The notes: generated by a model not told the origin, from the sequence alone. Positions 26,194-35,245 are shown, counted from the first letter of the stretch. The stretch: 64,000 nucleotides of DNA from Variovorax sp. MHTC-1 (GCF_003984645.1 NZ_RWKI01000022.1:1-64000), one strand, 5' to 3'. Numbers and translations: made by a program.

Positions 26194-28455
26194 CTAGCGC
26201 AGCCTTCGGCGCGCGCGCAGCTGCAGGCTGAGGTAGGCCGCGGCGGCACCGATGAAGGCCAGCGCCACGACCAGGGCCGCCAGCAGCAACGGGCTGCGCG
26301 AGAGATTCCACTGCAGCCAGGCGATGGGCGGCAGATGCCCGACGTAGTAGGTCTCGCCCGCGAGCAGGCTGTGCACCTGTGCCTCTCGCACGATCGCCGT
26401 GCTGCCCTGGATTGCCTTGAGGAGCTCGGGCGACATCAGTGCGTTCAGGAGCGCGCGTTGGGAGCCGGCGTCGGCCACCACGGCCACCACGCTGCGCCCC
26501 GGCTTGAGCGGTGATTCGAATCCCGACAGCACGGCGTCGCTGCCGTCCTTCGCAACGGTCATCTGCGTGCTGGACGGCAGGTCTTCCCGCTGGCGTGTGC
26601 CGGCAACAAACTTCAGCGTTTCGTCAACCCATGTTCCGAGGCGGAACGCCTGCACGCGTTGGCTGCGCTTCAGCGGCATGCGCTCGGCCCATTGCGCGAA
26701 GAGCGGCTGGTTCTGCAAATTGCCGATGACCAGCAGATCCTTGTCCGCCCATTGCGAGACCTTCGACGCACCACCGACTGTGACCCGCAGTGCCGGATAG
26801 CCGGTTGCGTTGCCGAGCTGGCCCATTAGCGCGAGGTATGTCTGCGTGTCCGACGATGTCGGCTGTTCGGGCAGCACCACGGCAGTCTCGGCGAGATCGG
26901 CAACACGTGTGAAGGGGAATCCGCCGTTAGCGAAGCTCGCCAGCTCCGGCATCGCCAGATAGTGCGGGAGCGCCGAGATGTCGATGGTCGAATTGGCCTC
27001 GATGCCGCCGCGCACGTTGTCGAGCAACGGGGTGCAAGGACCGGCCGCGGGTTCGAAGTAATAGTGCATGCGCAGCTGGTTGCGCGAGCCCAGCGCGAGC
27101 GGCGGCAGAAGGATCTTCTTGCGCTCGCCGACCGACCCGTCCGGCAGCAGCGGTTGCGCGAGCGGGTTCCACCATCGTTCGCCGGCAGGGTTCGCGGCCT
27201 TGAGCGGCAGGGAGCCGACGAAGGTCTCGCCGAGGCTGAGGTTCAGCGTCGACTGGTCCGCGCGCACGCGCGGTGTGTAGCGGTAGCCCAGATCGAGGGG
27301 GATGCCGCGGGCGCGCCAGGTGAACAGATCGGGAGGCAAGCGCAGGTTCACCTTGACCACGTCCGGTGTGTAGCCGGCCACCGTCAGATCGTCCGCCGCA
27401 GCCAGTTCGCCCAGTTGCACCGGCCGGTCGCTCGCGATCCAGCGCGGGGCGTCATAGGCGCGGCGTGCGGCCGGCTCCGCGAAGTTGGAGATGAGGGCGG
27501 ATGTACCAGTCAGCGCGCGGCTGTTGAGCACCAGCGCCGAGCTCGCGGTACGCAGTTCGGCAGGGTTCCGGCCCATGACGAGCAGCAGCTTGTGCGTCGC
27601 ATTGCCAGGATGGTCGACGACGGCGAGCGTCGGGCCTTCGATCGGAGGGAGCGCAAGACCGGCAATGGTGGTATCGGGCATGGCAAACACCACGGCATGC
27701 GCGCCCGTCGGGAGCGCCCCGCTTGACACCGGAAAGACGGCGCCGCGGTAGTCCGTGAGAGCGCCGAACCACGAGGACACGACGCCTGCTGCCTCCAGCG
27801 TGGAGAAAGCCGCAGCGCTGCCGAAGACGAAGGGCAGGTTGAGCCGGCGAGTATCGCGCGCGTCGAAGAACGGCAGCGGCAGTGTCGCGAGATCGGCGTG
27901 GATCTTGAACGGCTCGACGGTGAGGCGCAGCGTGCTCGACGCATCCACCTTGGCCCAGAGGCTGGTGTGCGACGGATCCTCGCACCCGCGTGTGTAGTGC
28001 CCGATCAATTCGATATTGATGCGGTTGAAGTCGGTGATCAGGCGCCGGTCGATCGGAATGACGGCGCTCTGCGGCTTGCCTGCTTCGGCGCTCGTAACCG
28101 GTAGCGTGGTCACGCCCACGTCGTTGACGCTCACCTTGAGATGGGACAGCTCTGGGATGAGGGCCGGCGAATAGGAATAGTCGAGCTTGAGCGACGCGGC
28201 CGTGATCAGCTCGTCCGCGCGCACACTGAACGGTATGCCCACCGTCGCGCTGGTGCCGCGCAGGGTGACGGAGTAGTCGACGCCCAGCTGCGCGAGGTTC
28301 ATTTCGCGAGCTGCGGCGCTTCGGGCGCCTGTGGCCGTCACCGCACTTGCGGCCGCTGCGTTGGAGGGCTCGCGCAATCCCTGCGCCGATCCCTCGCCAC
28401 AGGCGAGCAAGCCCAGCAAGAACGAGACGACCCAGGCCCGATTGCTCGCCCGCAT
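26194..28455 (-). CDS. bcsB: Cellulose synthase periplasmic subunit BcsB
   Basis: A 753-residue protein with an N-terminal signal peptide (NRAWVVSFLLGLLACGEGSA) and a single C-terminal membrane anchor at about 718-743 (PLLLAALVVALAFIGAAAAY), the layout of BcsB. The carbohydrate-binding and flavodoxin-like repeats are represented by VTLRGTSATVGIPFSVRAD, LLVMGRNPAEL and LLVIGNLQNQPLF. BcsB guides the polymer through the periplasm, and its anchor helix is part of the active synthase. Its ATG overlaps the bcsA stop (ATGA), so the two subunits are made together. Length is normal. Confidence 0.94.
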   Translation of the reverse strand: MRASNRAWVVSFLLGLLACGEGSAQGLREPSNAAAASAVTATGARSAAAREMNLAQLGVDYSVTLRGTSATVGIPFSVRADELITAASLKLDYSYSPALIPELSHLKVSVNDVGVTTLPVTSAEAGKPQSAVIPIDRRLITDFNRINIELIGHYTRGCEDPSHTSLWAKVDASSTLRLTVEPFKIHADLATLPLPFFDARDTRRLNLPFVFGSAAAFSTLEAAGVVSSWFGALTDYRGAVFPVSSGALPTGAHAVVFAMPDTTIAGLALPPIEGPTLAVVDHPGNATHKLLLVMGRNPAELRTASSALVLNSRALTGTSALISNFAEPAARRAYDAPRWIASDRPVQLGELAAADDLTVAGYTPDVVKVNLRLPPDLFTWRARGIPLDLGYRYTPRVRADQSTLNLSLGETFVGSLPLKAANPAGERWWNPLAQPLLPDGSVGERKKILLPPLALGSRNQLRMHYYFEPAAGPCTPLLDNVRGGIEANSTIDISALPHYLAMPELASFANGGFPFTRVADLAETAVVLPEQPTSSDTQTYLALMGQLGNATGYPALRVTVGGASKVSQWADKDLLVIGNLQNQPLFAQWAERMPLKRSQRVQAFRLGTWVDETLKFVAGTRQREDLPSSTQMTVAKDGSDAVLSGFESPLKPGRSVVAVVADAGSQRALLNALMSPELLKAIQGSTAIVREAQVHSLLAGETYYVGHLPPIAWLQWNLSRSPLLLAALVVALAFIGAAAAYLSLQLRARRRLR

Positions 28456-30656
28456 CAGGCGGATCCCCCGCTGCGAGACTTATCTGCAGCAGCCGTCGAA
28501 GGGCGCAGCCTGCGCGCGACGGCGCGGCCGTAGTGTGAAAACATGTCCTTGAACCCGACGGCGCTGATGCGCGCGATGTGGGCGAGCACCCGGTGCGCCC
28601 CGATCCGGGGATGCTTGCCCCAGCGCTCGGACCAGATGTCGGGTCGCGCGATCGTGCACCGCACGAGCGCGTGCTCCTGGGCCAGCGTCAGCGCTTCGAA
28701 GCGCAGGCCCAGGCGCTTGCCGCGGCTGAAGCGAACCGTGGCGGGAAAGCGGTGTTCCACCTCGCCGTCAAACAGCGACACCTCCAGCGGCACGGCGTTT
28801 GCGTACCGGGCGTCGACCGGCAGATCGATGCCCAGACCGGTGTTGGAAAAGTCGAAGGTGTGGCAGGCAAGAGGTGGCTGGCCAGGAAAATGCAGGGTCG
28901 CCGGCATCCGCAGGTCGACCCGGTGCGCTGCCCGCATCTGGCGCGACTCGTTGGCCGCGGCGACGCAGGCGCCGAGGATCACGAGGTTGTAGAGCGTCCA
29001 TGAAAGATTGAGCCAGACGGTGGCGATGCGCTCTTCATCGACCCAGGTCAACCGCCACAGGCCGAAGCCCACGCCGATGAAATTGAGCAGCAGTAGGAGC
29101 AGGCTGGCCTTGGCGATCTGGGTGTCGAAGTACTCCCTCTCGATCAACCCGCCCTTGGCGGTGACATTGAACGCGCCGAGCTTGGGATTGATCAGTGCCA
29201 CCAGTGTCGGGCGAAAGATGTGCCAGGCCAGGACCGCCTCGTATACCTCGTTCCAGAACAGGTACCGAAAGCGCCCCTGGATGCGGCTGTTCGTCAGGTT
29301 GGCATGGAAGATGTGCGGCAACGCGTACGCGAAGATCATCGCGGCCGAGGCGTGGATCACGCTGGCGCCGAACACGAGGTAGGCCAGCGGCGCCGTGAGG
29401 TAGATCAGCCGCGGTAGACCATAGAGGAAGTGCAACATCGCGTTGAGGTAGCACAGCCGCTGTGCCCAGCTCAGCCCGTGACCCAGCAGCGGATTGTCGA
29501 TGCGGAAGATCTGGGTCATGCCGCGCGCCCACCGGATGCGCTGGCCGACATGGCCCGACAGGCTTTCGGTGGCGAGGCCGGCCGCCTGCGGAAGTGCCAG
29601 ATACGCGGTGTTGTAGCCCGCCCGATGCATCTTGAGCGCCGTGTGCGCGTCCTCGGTCACGGTCTCCACCGCGATGCCGCCGATCTCTTCGCAGATGGTG
29701 CGCCGAAGCACCGCGCACGAGCCGCAGAAGAAGGTCGCGTTCCACAGGTCGTTGCCGTCCTGGATCAGCCCGTAGAACAGCTCGCCCTCGTTCGGGACCG
29801 TGCCGAAGGTATCGAGATTCTTCTCGAACGGATCGGCCGAATAGAAGTGGTGCGGCGTCTGCACCATCCCCAGCTTGGGATCGCGGCCGAACCAGCCCAT
29901 CGTGACCTGCAGAAAGGAGCGCGTGGGCGTGTGATCGCAATCGAAGATGGCGATGAACTCGCCGCTCGTGTTCTTCAGCGCCGCGTTGATGTTGCCGGCC
30001 TTGGCGTGCCGATTGTTGTCGCGCGTGACGTGGGCCACGCCCACTTGCTCGCAGAACTCCCGAAACTGCTCGCGACGCCCGTCGTCGAGCACGAAGATCT
30101 TGATCTTGTCGCGGGGCCAGTCGATCGACATTGCGGCCAGCACGGTCGGGCAAACCACCGACAGCGGCTCGTTGTACGTCGGTATCAGGATATCGACCGT
30201 GGGCCACAGCGACCGGTCCGCGGGCAGCGGCAGCGGCTTGCGCTCCAGCGGCCAGGCGGTCTGGACATAGCCGAGCAGCAACACCACGAAGGCGTAGATC
30301 TCCGCCATGAGCAGCCCCGACGCCAGCACGAGATCCAGCACATTGCTCATGTACATCGTGTCGGTGATTCGCCAGTACAGGTAGCGCGCCGAGACGACGA
30401 CCGACAGGAAGATCAGCGCCAGCATGGGCAACCGGCCCGGAAAGCGGTGGATGACCAAGGCGGCGATGAAGATCGCAACCGACAGCGTGAGCTGCTGGTT
30501 CAAGGTCAGCGGCGTGATGATCACGATCGGCAGCACCACCAGCGTGATCGTCCAGCTCACGGCGCGGAACACCGCGTGACCCGCGGCGCGGCCTGGATGG
30601 AGCGATTGCCTCGTCTCGCTCACCGGAAAACCACGGGCGCTGTCGCCGCCTTGCAA
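28455..30656 (-). CDS. bcsA: Cellulose synthase catalytic subunit BcsA (GT2 plus PilZ)
   Basis: A 733-residue membrane glycosyltransferase that polymerises UDP-glucose into beta-1,4-glucan. The GT2 motifs are in order: IPTYNEP, FVLDDGRREQF, FDCDHTPTRSF (DxD), VTEDAHTALKM (TED) and QRIRWARGMTQ (Q-x-x-R-W). Membrane helices surround the domain. The C-terminal PilZ domain has RQMRAAHRVDLR (RxxxR) and DFSNTGLGI (D/NxSxxG), so c-di-GMP should activate it. The longest frame starts at TTG 30656; a GTG at 30623 (VSETRQSL) is an alternative. It is the first gene of the operon. No bcsQ/E/G or bcsD accessory genes are next to it. Confidence 0.95.
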   Translation of the reverse strand: MQGGDSARGFPVSETRQSLHPGRAAGHAVFRAVSWTITLVVLPIVIITPLTLNQQLTLSVAIFIAALVIHRFPGRLPMLALIFLSVVVSARYLYWRITDTMYMSNVLDLVLASGLLMAEIYAFVVLLLGYVQTAWPLERKPLPLPADRSLWPTVDILIPTYNEPLSVVCPTVLAAMSIDWPRDKIKIFVLDDGRREQFREFCEQVGVAHVTRDNNRHAKAGNINAALKNTSGEFIAIFDCDHTPTRSFLQVTMGWFGRDPKLGMVQTPHHFYSADPFEKNLDTFGTVPNEGELFYGLIQDGNDLWNATFFCGSCAVLRRTICEEIGGIAVETVTEDAHTALKMHRAGYNTAYLALPQAAGLATESLSGHVGQRIRWARGMTQIFRIDNPLLGHGLSWAQRLCYLNAMLHFLYGLPRLIYLTAPLAYLVFGASVIHASAAMIFAYALPHIFHANLTNSRIQGRFRYLFWNEVYEAVLAWHIFRPTLVALINPKLGAFNVTAKGGLIEREYFDTQIAKASLLLLLLNFIGVGFGLWRLTWVDEERIATVWLNLSWTLYNLVILGACVAAANESRQMRAAHRVDLRMPATLHFPGQPPLACHTFDFSNTGLGIDLPVDARYANAVPLEVSLFDGEVEHRFPATVRFSRGKRLGLRFEALTLAQEHALVRCTIARPDIWSERWGKHPRIGAHRVLAHIARISAVGFKDMFSHYGRAVARRLRPSTAAADKSRSGGSA

Positions 30657-30824
30657 TGAGCGAAGATCCGGCCCGACCCCATGACGCCTTCACGGCGCTT
30701 GGGTTGAGGGTTGGGCGCTTTGTCTTTCATCGGACCTTGCGCGGATTGTGGCGGCGCGGTGTTTCATTGACAACACGCGAGCGGCATGCTGTCGCGCGAA
30801 TGCGATTTGGAGACTCTTGATGTG

Positions 30825-30971
30825 TCAATACAGCGTCGCCGCGCCAAAGGCGCAGCGCCAGAACAGCAGGTCGACAATGGGCTGGCCCGATTCCACGACG
30901 AACCATCCGATGGTTCCGGATATCACCATAGCGGCGGTCATCTCGATGGTGCCGCGCTTCTTGTTCTTCAT
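30825..30971 (-). pseudogene. N-terminal fragment of a DMT exporter (duplicate)
   Basis: Reads MKNKKRGTIEMTAAMVISG and onward to RCAFGAATLY, nearly identical to the first ~48 residues of the intact exporter at 10.7-11.6 kb. It ends at a stop right where similarity to the full gene ends. Only the first membrane helix and part of the second remain, so it cannot work. It follows a full-length copy of the response regulator, as in the intact pair. Confidence 0.8.
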
Positions 30972-31024
30972 GAAGCGCTGAGAGTGCCACGAGATGCGGG
31001 CCCTGGCCATTCACTACGAAAGTT

Positions 31025-31477
31025 CTAATACTGAATCAGGTCCCTTGCCTTCAGCAGGCCGTCTGTGGCCTGAGCGGGTACTGAGGCAACTTCCTGCTGG
31101 GGAGCTTCAAGGCAGTACGCAAAGAAGGCCTCGAGCTCGGTCGACTTGTCAAAAACCACATCGGCGCCAGCCGCCAAGCAGCGCCGGCGCATGTCGTCGG
31201 TTGCGTAGTTGGTCAGCACGACGACACGCTGATTCGGGCGGCGCCTTCTGCACTCCCTCACGACGCCCAATCCGGAGCCCTCTGAGAGAAATAGGTCGAT
31301 CACCGCCAGTTGCCACTGGCCGGCATGCTCTTCTAGCCAGGCAGCCGCCTCGCGCTCGGAGCCCGCAACTCCGACCACCTGGACGTCGGCCATGTCTTCC
31401 ATGGCCGGAACCAGGTTCTTCCGGATGGTGAGGCTGTCTTCGACGAGAAAAGCTAGAAGGGACACTTGGCGGACCAT
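31025..31477 (-). CDS. Single-domain response regulator, paralogue of the 12-kb gene
   Basis: A CheY-like receiver, about 150 residues, with all phosphorylation residues kept: Glu/Asp in FLVEDSLTIRKN, Asp in LAVIDLFLSEGSG, Thr in VVVLTNYATD and Lys in VVFDKSTELEAF. It is clearly a paralogue of the regulator at 11.65-12.09 kb. Differences cluster on the surface helices (EREAAAWLEEHAGQW against KREAVAWLKEHADEW) and in the C-terminal tail. ATG 31475-31477 is used here; the paralogue suggests the GTG at 31465 instead. It is followed by a truncated exporter, so its presumed partner gene is lost, although the regulator itself is intact. Confidence 0.8.
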   Translation of the reverse strand: MVRQVSLLAFLVEDSLTIRKNLVPAMEDMADVQVVGVAGSEREAAAWLEEHAGQWQLAVIDLFLSEGSGLGVVRECRRRRPNQRVVVLTNYATDDMRRRCLAAGADVVFDKSTELEAFFAYCLEAPQQEVASVPAQATDGLLKARDLIQY

Positions 31478-31728
31478 ACGGGTCTGCTCGCGTTCGCTCG
31501 TGAGCCCCAAGCGTCTGGCTCCGTAGGAGAACCACTATCGTCTCTTCGAACCCTTGCTGGGCGGAGAGCTCGTCTGCCACTGCGCAACACCGGAGGACCG
31601 GCGCGTGGCTGGCGGCAAACTGGCTCCTGATGGTCGTCTGCGACCTGGACGAAGTCTGGATGCCACGTACTCGTCCTGCTGTGGCACAGACTGTGTCGTT
31701 CGCTTCCCCGAAGTACCAAGCCGAGCGG

Positions 31729-31983
31729 CTACAAATCTTGGAAAGTGGTTTCCCCAGTCCGAGGTCTCGTTGTCCACTCGTCGATGAAGTTCCGGGCCTT
31801 CGAGTCGAGCGCCCAGCAGGCGCTGCTCGAATCCTTGCGATTCGTGGAGAGAGCGAGCCGGCACTCGTGGTCACCGTTCAAGTACAACTCGGCGTGTCCC
31901 GACCACACCTCCCCGCTGCCGGTGGTTTCAATCTTCACCAGCCATCCTCGATACTCAAACTCACTGGAACTGTCGCTAGCCAT
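31729..31983 (-). CDS. Hypothetical small protein, 84 residues
   Basis: A compact soluble protein: FEYRGWLVKIETTGSGEVWSG at the N-terminal side (alternating beta strands) and ACWALDSKARNFIDEW near the C terminus (one helix). The beta-then-helix plan with a final ARxFIDxW resembles small DUF6566-like proteins frequent in Burkholderiales, but I am not certain. The start is ATG at 31983. It has no operon partner. About 250 bases between it and the response regulator hold no gene I can support. Confidence 0.55.
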   Translation of the reverse strand: MASDSSSEFEYRGWLVKIETTGSGEVWSGHAELYLNGDHECRLALSTNRKDSSSACWALDSKARNFIDEWTTRPRTGETTFQDL

Positions 31984-32226
31984 GCCTCAATCTCGTTGAG
32001 CCGAACGGGCCCCCGCCATCTTCAGCTTATCCCTTCCAAAGCGAACTGAAGAAGAGGGTTAGCAACTATCGCACCAGAGGTTCGCCCGCCCACGCCTCGT
32101 CGAGAAGCTCCAACCGACTTTCTGCACGAACACGTGAGAGAAGCCCCTCCCTGGCGTATGACAGAAGCACCACCTGGTCTAAGGACCCTCGCTCATCGTA
32201 GCCCTAGCACCGCGAAGGAGCTTTCG

Positions 32227-32255
32227 TTGACGCATCGCTTTGTGCTTCCTATGCT
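32227..32255 (+). promoter_or_regulatory. Candidate sigma70 promoter for hmp
   Basis: TTGACG at 32227-32232 and TATGCT at 32250-32255, separated by 17 bases, lie 34 bases before the hmp start codon. This is the best promoter match I found in the window. No clear NsrR or NorR palindrome was seen around it. The 240 bases further upstream, back to 31984, carry no supported gene. Confidence 0.6.
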
Positions 32256-32288
32256 CCCTGTACGGCACCAATGTCAGGGGAGATCGAG

Positions 32289-33503
32289 ATGCTCACGCAG
32301 ACCGCCATCGCCACCATCAAAGCCACGGCGCCGGTGCTTGCCGAACACGGGGTGACGATCACTCAGCGTTTCTACGAGCGGCTGTTCCAAGCGCATCCTG
32401 AACTGAAGAACCTGTTCAATGTGCGTCACCAGCAGACAGGCGAGCAACACCGCGCGCTGGCAGCCGCGGTGCTGGCCTATGCAACACATATCGACAACTT
32501 GCCGGCGCTGGGTCCGGCCGTGACGCGGATGACGCACAAGCATGCCAGCCTGAATGTGCAACCTTCTCAGTACTCCATTGTCGGAGAGCATTTGCTGGCG
32601 GCTATCGAGGAGGTGCTCGGAGAAGCGGCGACGGCCGACTTCCTTGGCGCGTGGGCCGAGGCGTACGAAGCGCTCGCGGACATCCTCATCGGCGCCGAAC
32701 GCGCGCTTTACGACGACGCCGCAGCGCGCCCGGGTGGATGGCGAGGCTGGCGCAATTTCGTGGTGCGCCGCAAACGAAAGGAGAGCGATGTGATCACGTC
32801 GTTCTTCCTCGAGCCCGAAGACGGGAAGCCGCTCGCGGACTTCAAGCCGGGTCAGTACGTCAGCGTGGCGGTTGATGCGCCGCGGCTGGGCCTGCAACAT
32901 GTCCGCCAGTACAGTCTATCGGATGCGCCCAATGGAAGGAGCTACCGGATCTCCGTCCGGCGAGAAGGCGAACTCTCCGAGCACGCCGCCGGCTACGTGT
33001 CGAACTTGTTGCACAACCATGTGAATCCGGGCGATGTCGTCCGGATCACGCCACCGTTCGGCGCTTTCCACATCGATGTCGCAGCCAGCACGCCGGTTGT
33101 GCTCATCAGCGGCGGTGTCGGCCTGACACCGCTGGTCAGCATGCTCAACGCGGTGCTGAAGAATACTGAGCGCGAGGTCGTTTTCGTGCACGGCGCACGC
33201 AACAGCAGCGTGCACGCCATGAAGGAACGGGTGAAGGCATCCGCCGACACCAACCGGCGCCTCACGAGCATCGTGTTCTACGACGCACCGCTGGACAGCG
33301 ATGTACAAGGCTACGATCACGATCACGTGGGATTGGTGGATCTGCGCCGAGTTGCGAAGTCGGTACTCAAGCCGGACGCCGACTACTACGTTTGCGGTCC
33401 CATGCCGTTCATGCGCATGCAGGTCGAAATGCTGAAGTCGCTAGGGGTCGCGCAGGCGCGTTTGCACTACGAAGTCTTCGGCACTGACGTGTTGGGGAAG
33501 TAG
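32289..33503 (+). CDS. hmp: Flavohaemoprotein (nitric oxide dioxygenase)
   Basis: A 404-residue protein starting at ATG 32289 (MLTQTAIATIKATAPVL), with GGGGAG 7-8 bases upstream; an in-frame ATG at 32271 is less well placed. Residues 1-140 are the globin domain with proximal His in HKHASLNVQPSQYSIVG. About 150-260 is the FAD domain (GQYVSVAV, RQYSLSDAP) and 265-400 the NAD domain (ISGGVGLTPLVSML, YYVCGPMPFM). Hmp turns NO and O2 into nitrate using NAD(P)H and protects against nitrosative stress. It is transcribed alone. Length and all cofactor motifs are normal. Confidence 0.95.
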   Translation: MLTQTAIATIKATAPVLAEHGVTITQRFYERLFQAHPELKNLFNVRHQQTGEQHRALAAAVLAYATHIDNLPALGPAVTRMTHKHASLNVQPSQYSIVGEHLLAAIEEVLGEAATADFLGAWAEAYEALADILIGAERALYDDAAARPGGWRGWRNFVVRRKRKESDVITSFFLEPEDGKPLADFKPGQYVSVAVDAPRLGLQHVRQYSLSDAPNGRSYRISVRREGELSEHAAGYVSNLLHNHVNPGDVVRITPPFGAFHIDVAASTPVVLISGGVGLTPLVSMLNAVLKNTEREVVFVHGARNSSVHAMKERVKASADTNRRLTSIVFYDAPLDSDVQGYDHDHVGLVDLRRVAKSVLKPDADYYVCGPMPFMRMQVEMLKSLGVAQARLHYEVFGTDVLGK

Positions 33504-33800
33504 TTGTCGGGCGGCACCGGATTGCCGGGGGTGGCGAGGCCCTGGGGCGGAGGTGCTGCCGTTAAAACAGCGCAATGTGGCCTCGAAGCGCCGTCATCAG
33601 CGCTTCAGACCTGAGCCAATCAACACTACCTCGGGCCTTCAGCCCCTGAAGGTTCGATTGCGGGCAGATCTCGGGACCCCTGCACCACTAGCAAATGAAA
33701 ACGGTGCGCCACGAACCACCTTCGGGAAATAGCACCTGTCGTCGTTGCCTTTGGCGCACGGGCGAACTCTTTCCGATGAAAACCCTCGCGAGACGTCCTG

Positions 33801-34031
33801 TCAGCGCAGGAGATCGGGAGATGCAGCGATCACGAGTCCGATCAAGCCGATCGCTGCCAACACCGCGAGAACGAGGGGGCGATGGCGCCCCTCTTCAGGG
33901 CTGTAGTGTCGCTTCGCTCTTACCATCGACTTGCTCGCATCCGCGACAATTCTGGCGTGGTCGTCCGGTCGCGCGAGGCGAGCGGTGATTCCCAAGTCTT
34001 TCGGCGCAGAGGAGAAGTGACTCGATTCCAT
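33801..34031 (-). CDS. Possible small membrane protein, 76 residues
   Basis: From ATG 34029-34031 the frame reads MESSHFSSAPKDLG, a basic soluble part (MVRAKRHYSPEEGRHRP), then one hydrophobic helix near the C terminus (LVLAVLAAIGLIGLVIA). The pattern of a soluble head with a tail anchor is plausible. There is no ribosome site and no recognised family, and the frame stays open further upstream. It is a weak call. Confidence 0.35.
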   Translation of the reverse strand: MESSHFSSAPKDLGITARLARPDDHARIVADASKSMVRAKRHYSPEEGRHRPLVLAVLAAIGLIGLVIAASPDLLR

Positions 34032-34426
34032 GAACTGATTTTGGTTTATTCCGGTCACCGGCCACAAGCAGGCCAAAGTGCGCATTCCGGTCGGGCCATT
34101 CCCCGAGTTGCCAAATCTGCGTAGGCGGTCTGTTCTCAGCTTGACCTGATTTGCATGCTTAAGTAGCAACAACGCGGGCACGACCGGGCAGCTGCTGCAT
34201 TGCGTGTTAAGCCGTCCGCTCCTGAAGCGCTTGCATGTATTGAGGCGTCCTGGGCACTCAGATTTTGACGAGATTGGGGCCAAGACAAGTGTGGCCCAGG
34301 CGCGTATCAAGGTAGCTGTCGCCTCCATCTCGATTCAGAACGCAAAGCGTCTTGCGCGCAGGACTGATCCCGTCGTGAACAACTCGACGGCTGCGCTGCG
34401 CTCTGGGTTGAACTGGCGCGAGAGCG

Positions 34427-34434
34427 ACTCCCCC
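34427..34434. repeat. Left copy of IS66 target duplication
   Basis: ACTCCCCC directly before the left inverted repeat of the IS66 element; identical to 37585-37592. Eight bases is the duplication length expected for IS66. Confidence 0.93.
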
Positions 34435-34513
34435 GTGAACGTCCGGTCCGACCATCTTGAAAGCTGGCTCGGAGCATAGGAGCCTCGAGTCCACTTCAAC
34501 TCTTGGTGGACTC

Positions 34514-34915
34514 GTGAACACTATCCCCGATCAACAAGCTGGTCCGCGCCAGCGCCGACGCGCGCACAGCGACGAGTTCAAGGCCGGTGCGGTGGCGGCC
34601 TGCTCGCAGCCTGGCATGTCGATGGCCGCAGTGGCAATGGCTCACAGCATCAACGCCAACCTGCTGCGGCGATGGGTGCACGAGGCCGAGATGAAGCCAA
34701 GAAGCGAGGTCGTGCGCGCGAACGTCGTGGATGGAGCCAAGGCGCAAGAGCCCAAGACCGTCTTCGTGCCGGTCAGCTTGCCGGCACCGGTGCCTCCTGC
34801 TCAGGCCCCAGACATTCGCATCGAGCTGCGGCGTGGGCCCACAACGGTCACGGTGTCCTGGCCGGCAGGTGCCGCCAGCGAGTGCGCGGCCTGGATGCGC
34901 GAGCTGCTTCGATGA
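34514..34915 (+). CDS. IS66 accessory protein TnpA
   Basis: A 133-residue protein from GTG 34514 (NTIPDQQAGPRQRRR). It has the HTH pattern of IS66 TnpA: HSDEFKAGAVAACSQPGMSM, then AAVAMAHSINANLLRRWVHE, followed by a Pro-rich linker and IRIELRRGPTTVTVSWPAG. Its exact job in transposition is not known, though it is needed by IS66 elements with the three-gene plan. Its stop overlaps the ATG of tnpB (ATGA). A longer open frame extends upstream to 34457, but the family starts at this NTIPD motif. Confidence 0.9.
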   Translation: MNTIPDQQAGPRQRRRAHSDEFKAGAVAACSQPGMSMAAVAMAHSINANLLRRWVHEAEMKPRSEVVRANVVDGAKAQEPKTVFVPVSLPAPVPPAQAPDIRIELRRGPTTVTVSWPAGAASECAAWMRELLR

Positions 34916-35245
34916 TCCGCATCGACGCGATGTGGCTGGCCGCAGACCCCATCGACATGCGCGCCGGCGCCGAGCGCCTGTTAGCGCGCGTGGTGCAAGT
35001 CTTCGGCGCAGCGCAGGCGCACCATGGCTACCTGTTCGCGAACGCCCGCGGCACGCGCGTCAAGCTGCTGGTGCACGACGGCTTCGGCGTGTGGTGCGCG
35101 GCGCGCCGGCTCAACGCGGGGCGCTTCGTCTGGCCGGGCACGACCAACGCGACGCCCTTCGCTCACACCTGCGCAGTTCGACGCCTTGGTCCTGGGGCTG
35201 CCGTGGCAGCGCCTTCCCGAGCTAAGCGTCATCACGCGAGCCTGA
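34912..35245 (+). pseudogene. IS66 accessory protein TnpB, frameshifted
   Basis: From ATG 34912: MIRIDAMWLAADPIDMRAG, YLFANARGTRVKLLVHDGFG and RRLNAGRFVWPG, the usual IS66 TnpB (IS66 Orf2) sequence. Near 35159 one extra T (CCTTCG where CCTCG is expected) shifts the frame. The proper ending, LTPAQFDALVLGLPWQRLPE, lies in another frame and stops at 35245. The shifted product would carry a wrong basic tail. The start overlaps the tnpA stop. Confidence 0.85.

Larger units (their letters stand above)
30825..31490 (-). repeat. Diverged second copy of the 11.47-12.11 kb segment
   Basis: This stretch repeats, in the same order and strand, the response regulator and the start of the DMT exporter found at about 11,466-12,110. 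Similarity runs from the bases upstream of the regulator start (CGTATRGTCCGCC in both) to the codons for FGAATL in the exporter. The proteins differ at many positions, so the duplication is not recent. The copy is cut at 30,830. Confidence 0.8.
33504..34434. other. Mostly non-coding stretch between hmp and the IS66 element
   Basis: About 930 bases with no confident gene. It contains a perfect 7-bp hairpin, CCTTCAG-CCC-CTGAAGG at 33636-33652, that could end hmp transcription although it lacks a T tract, and one weak small membrane-protein frame at 33801-34031. The rest shows no recognisable family. Confidence 0.4.

Noticed and set aside
29430..30659. Long plus-strand open frame of 409 codons opposite bcsA
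   Set aside because: It mirrors the bcsA gene in another frame, is rich in Arg/Gln/Val with no domain, and arises from high GC on the opposite strand.
31453..31719. An 88-codon minus-strand frame upstream of the second response regulator
   Set aside because: Low-complexity Arg/Ser content, no start signal and no family.
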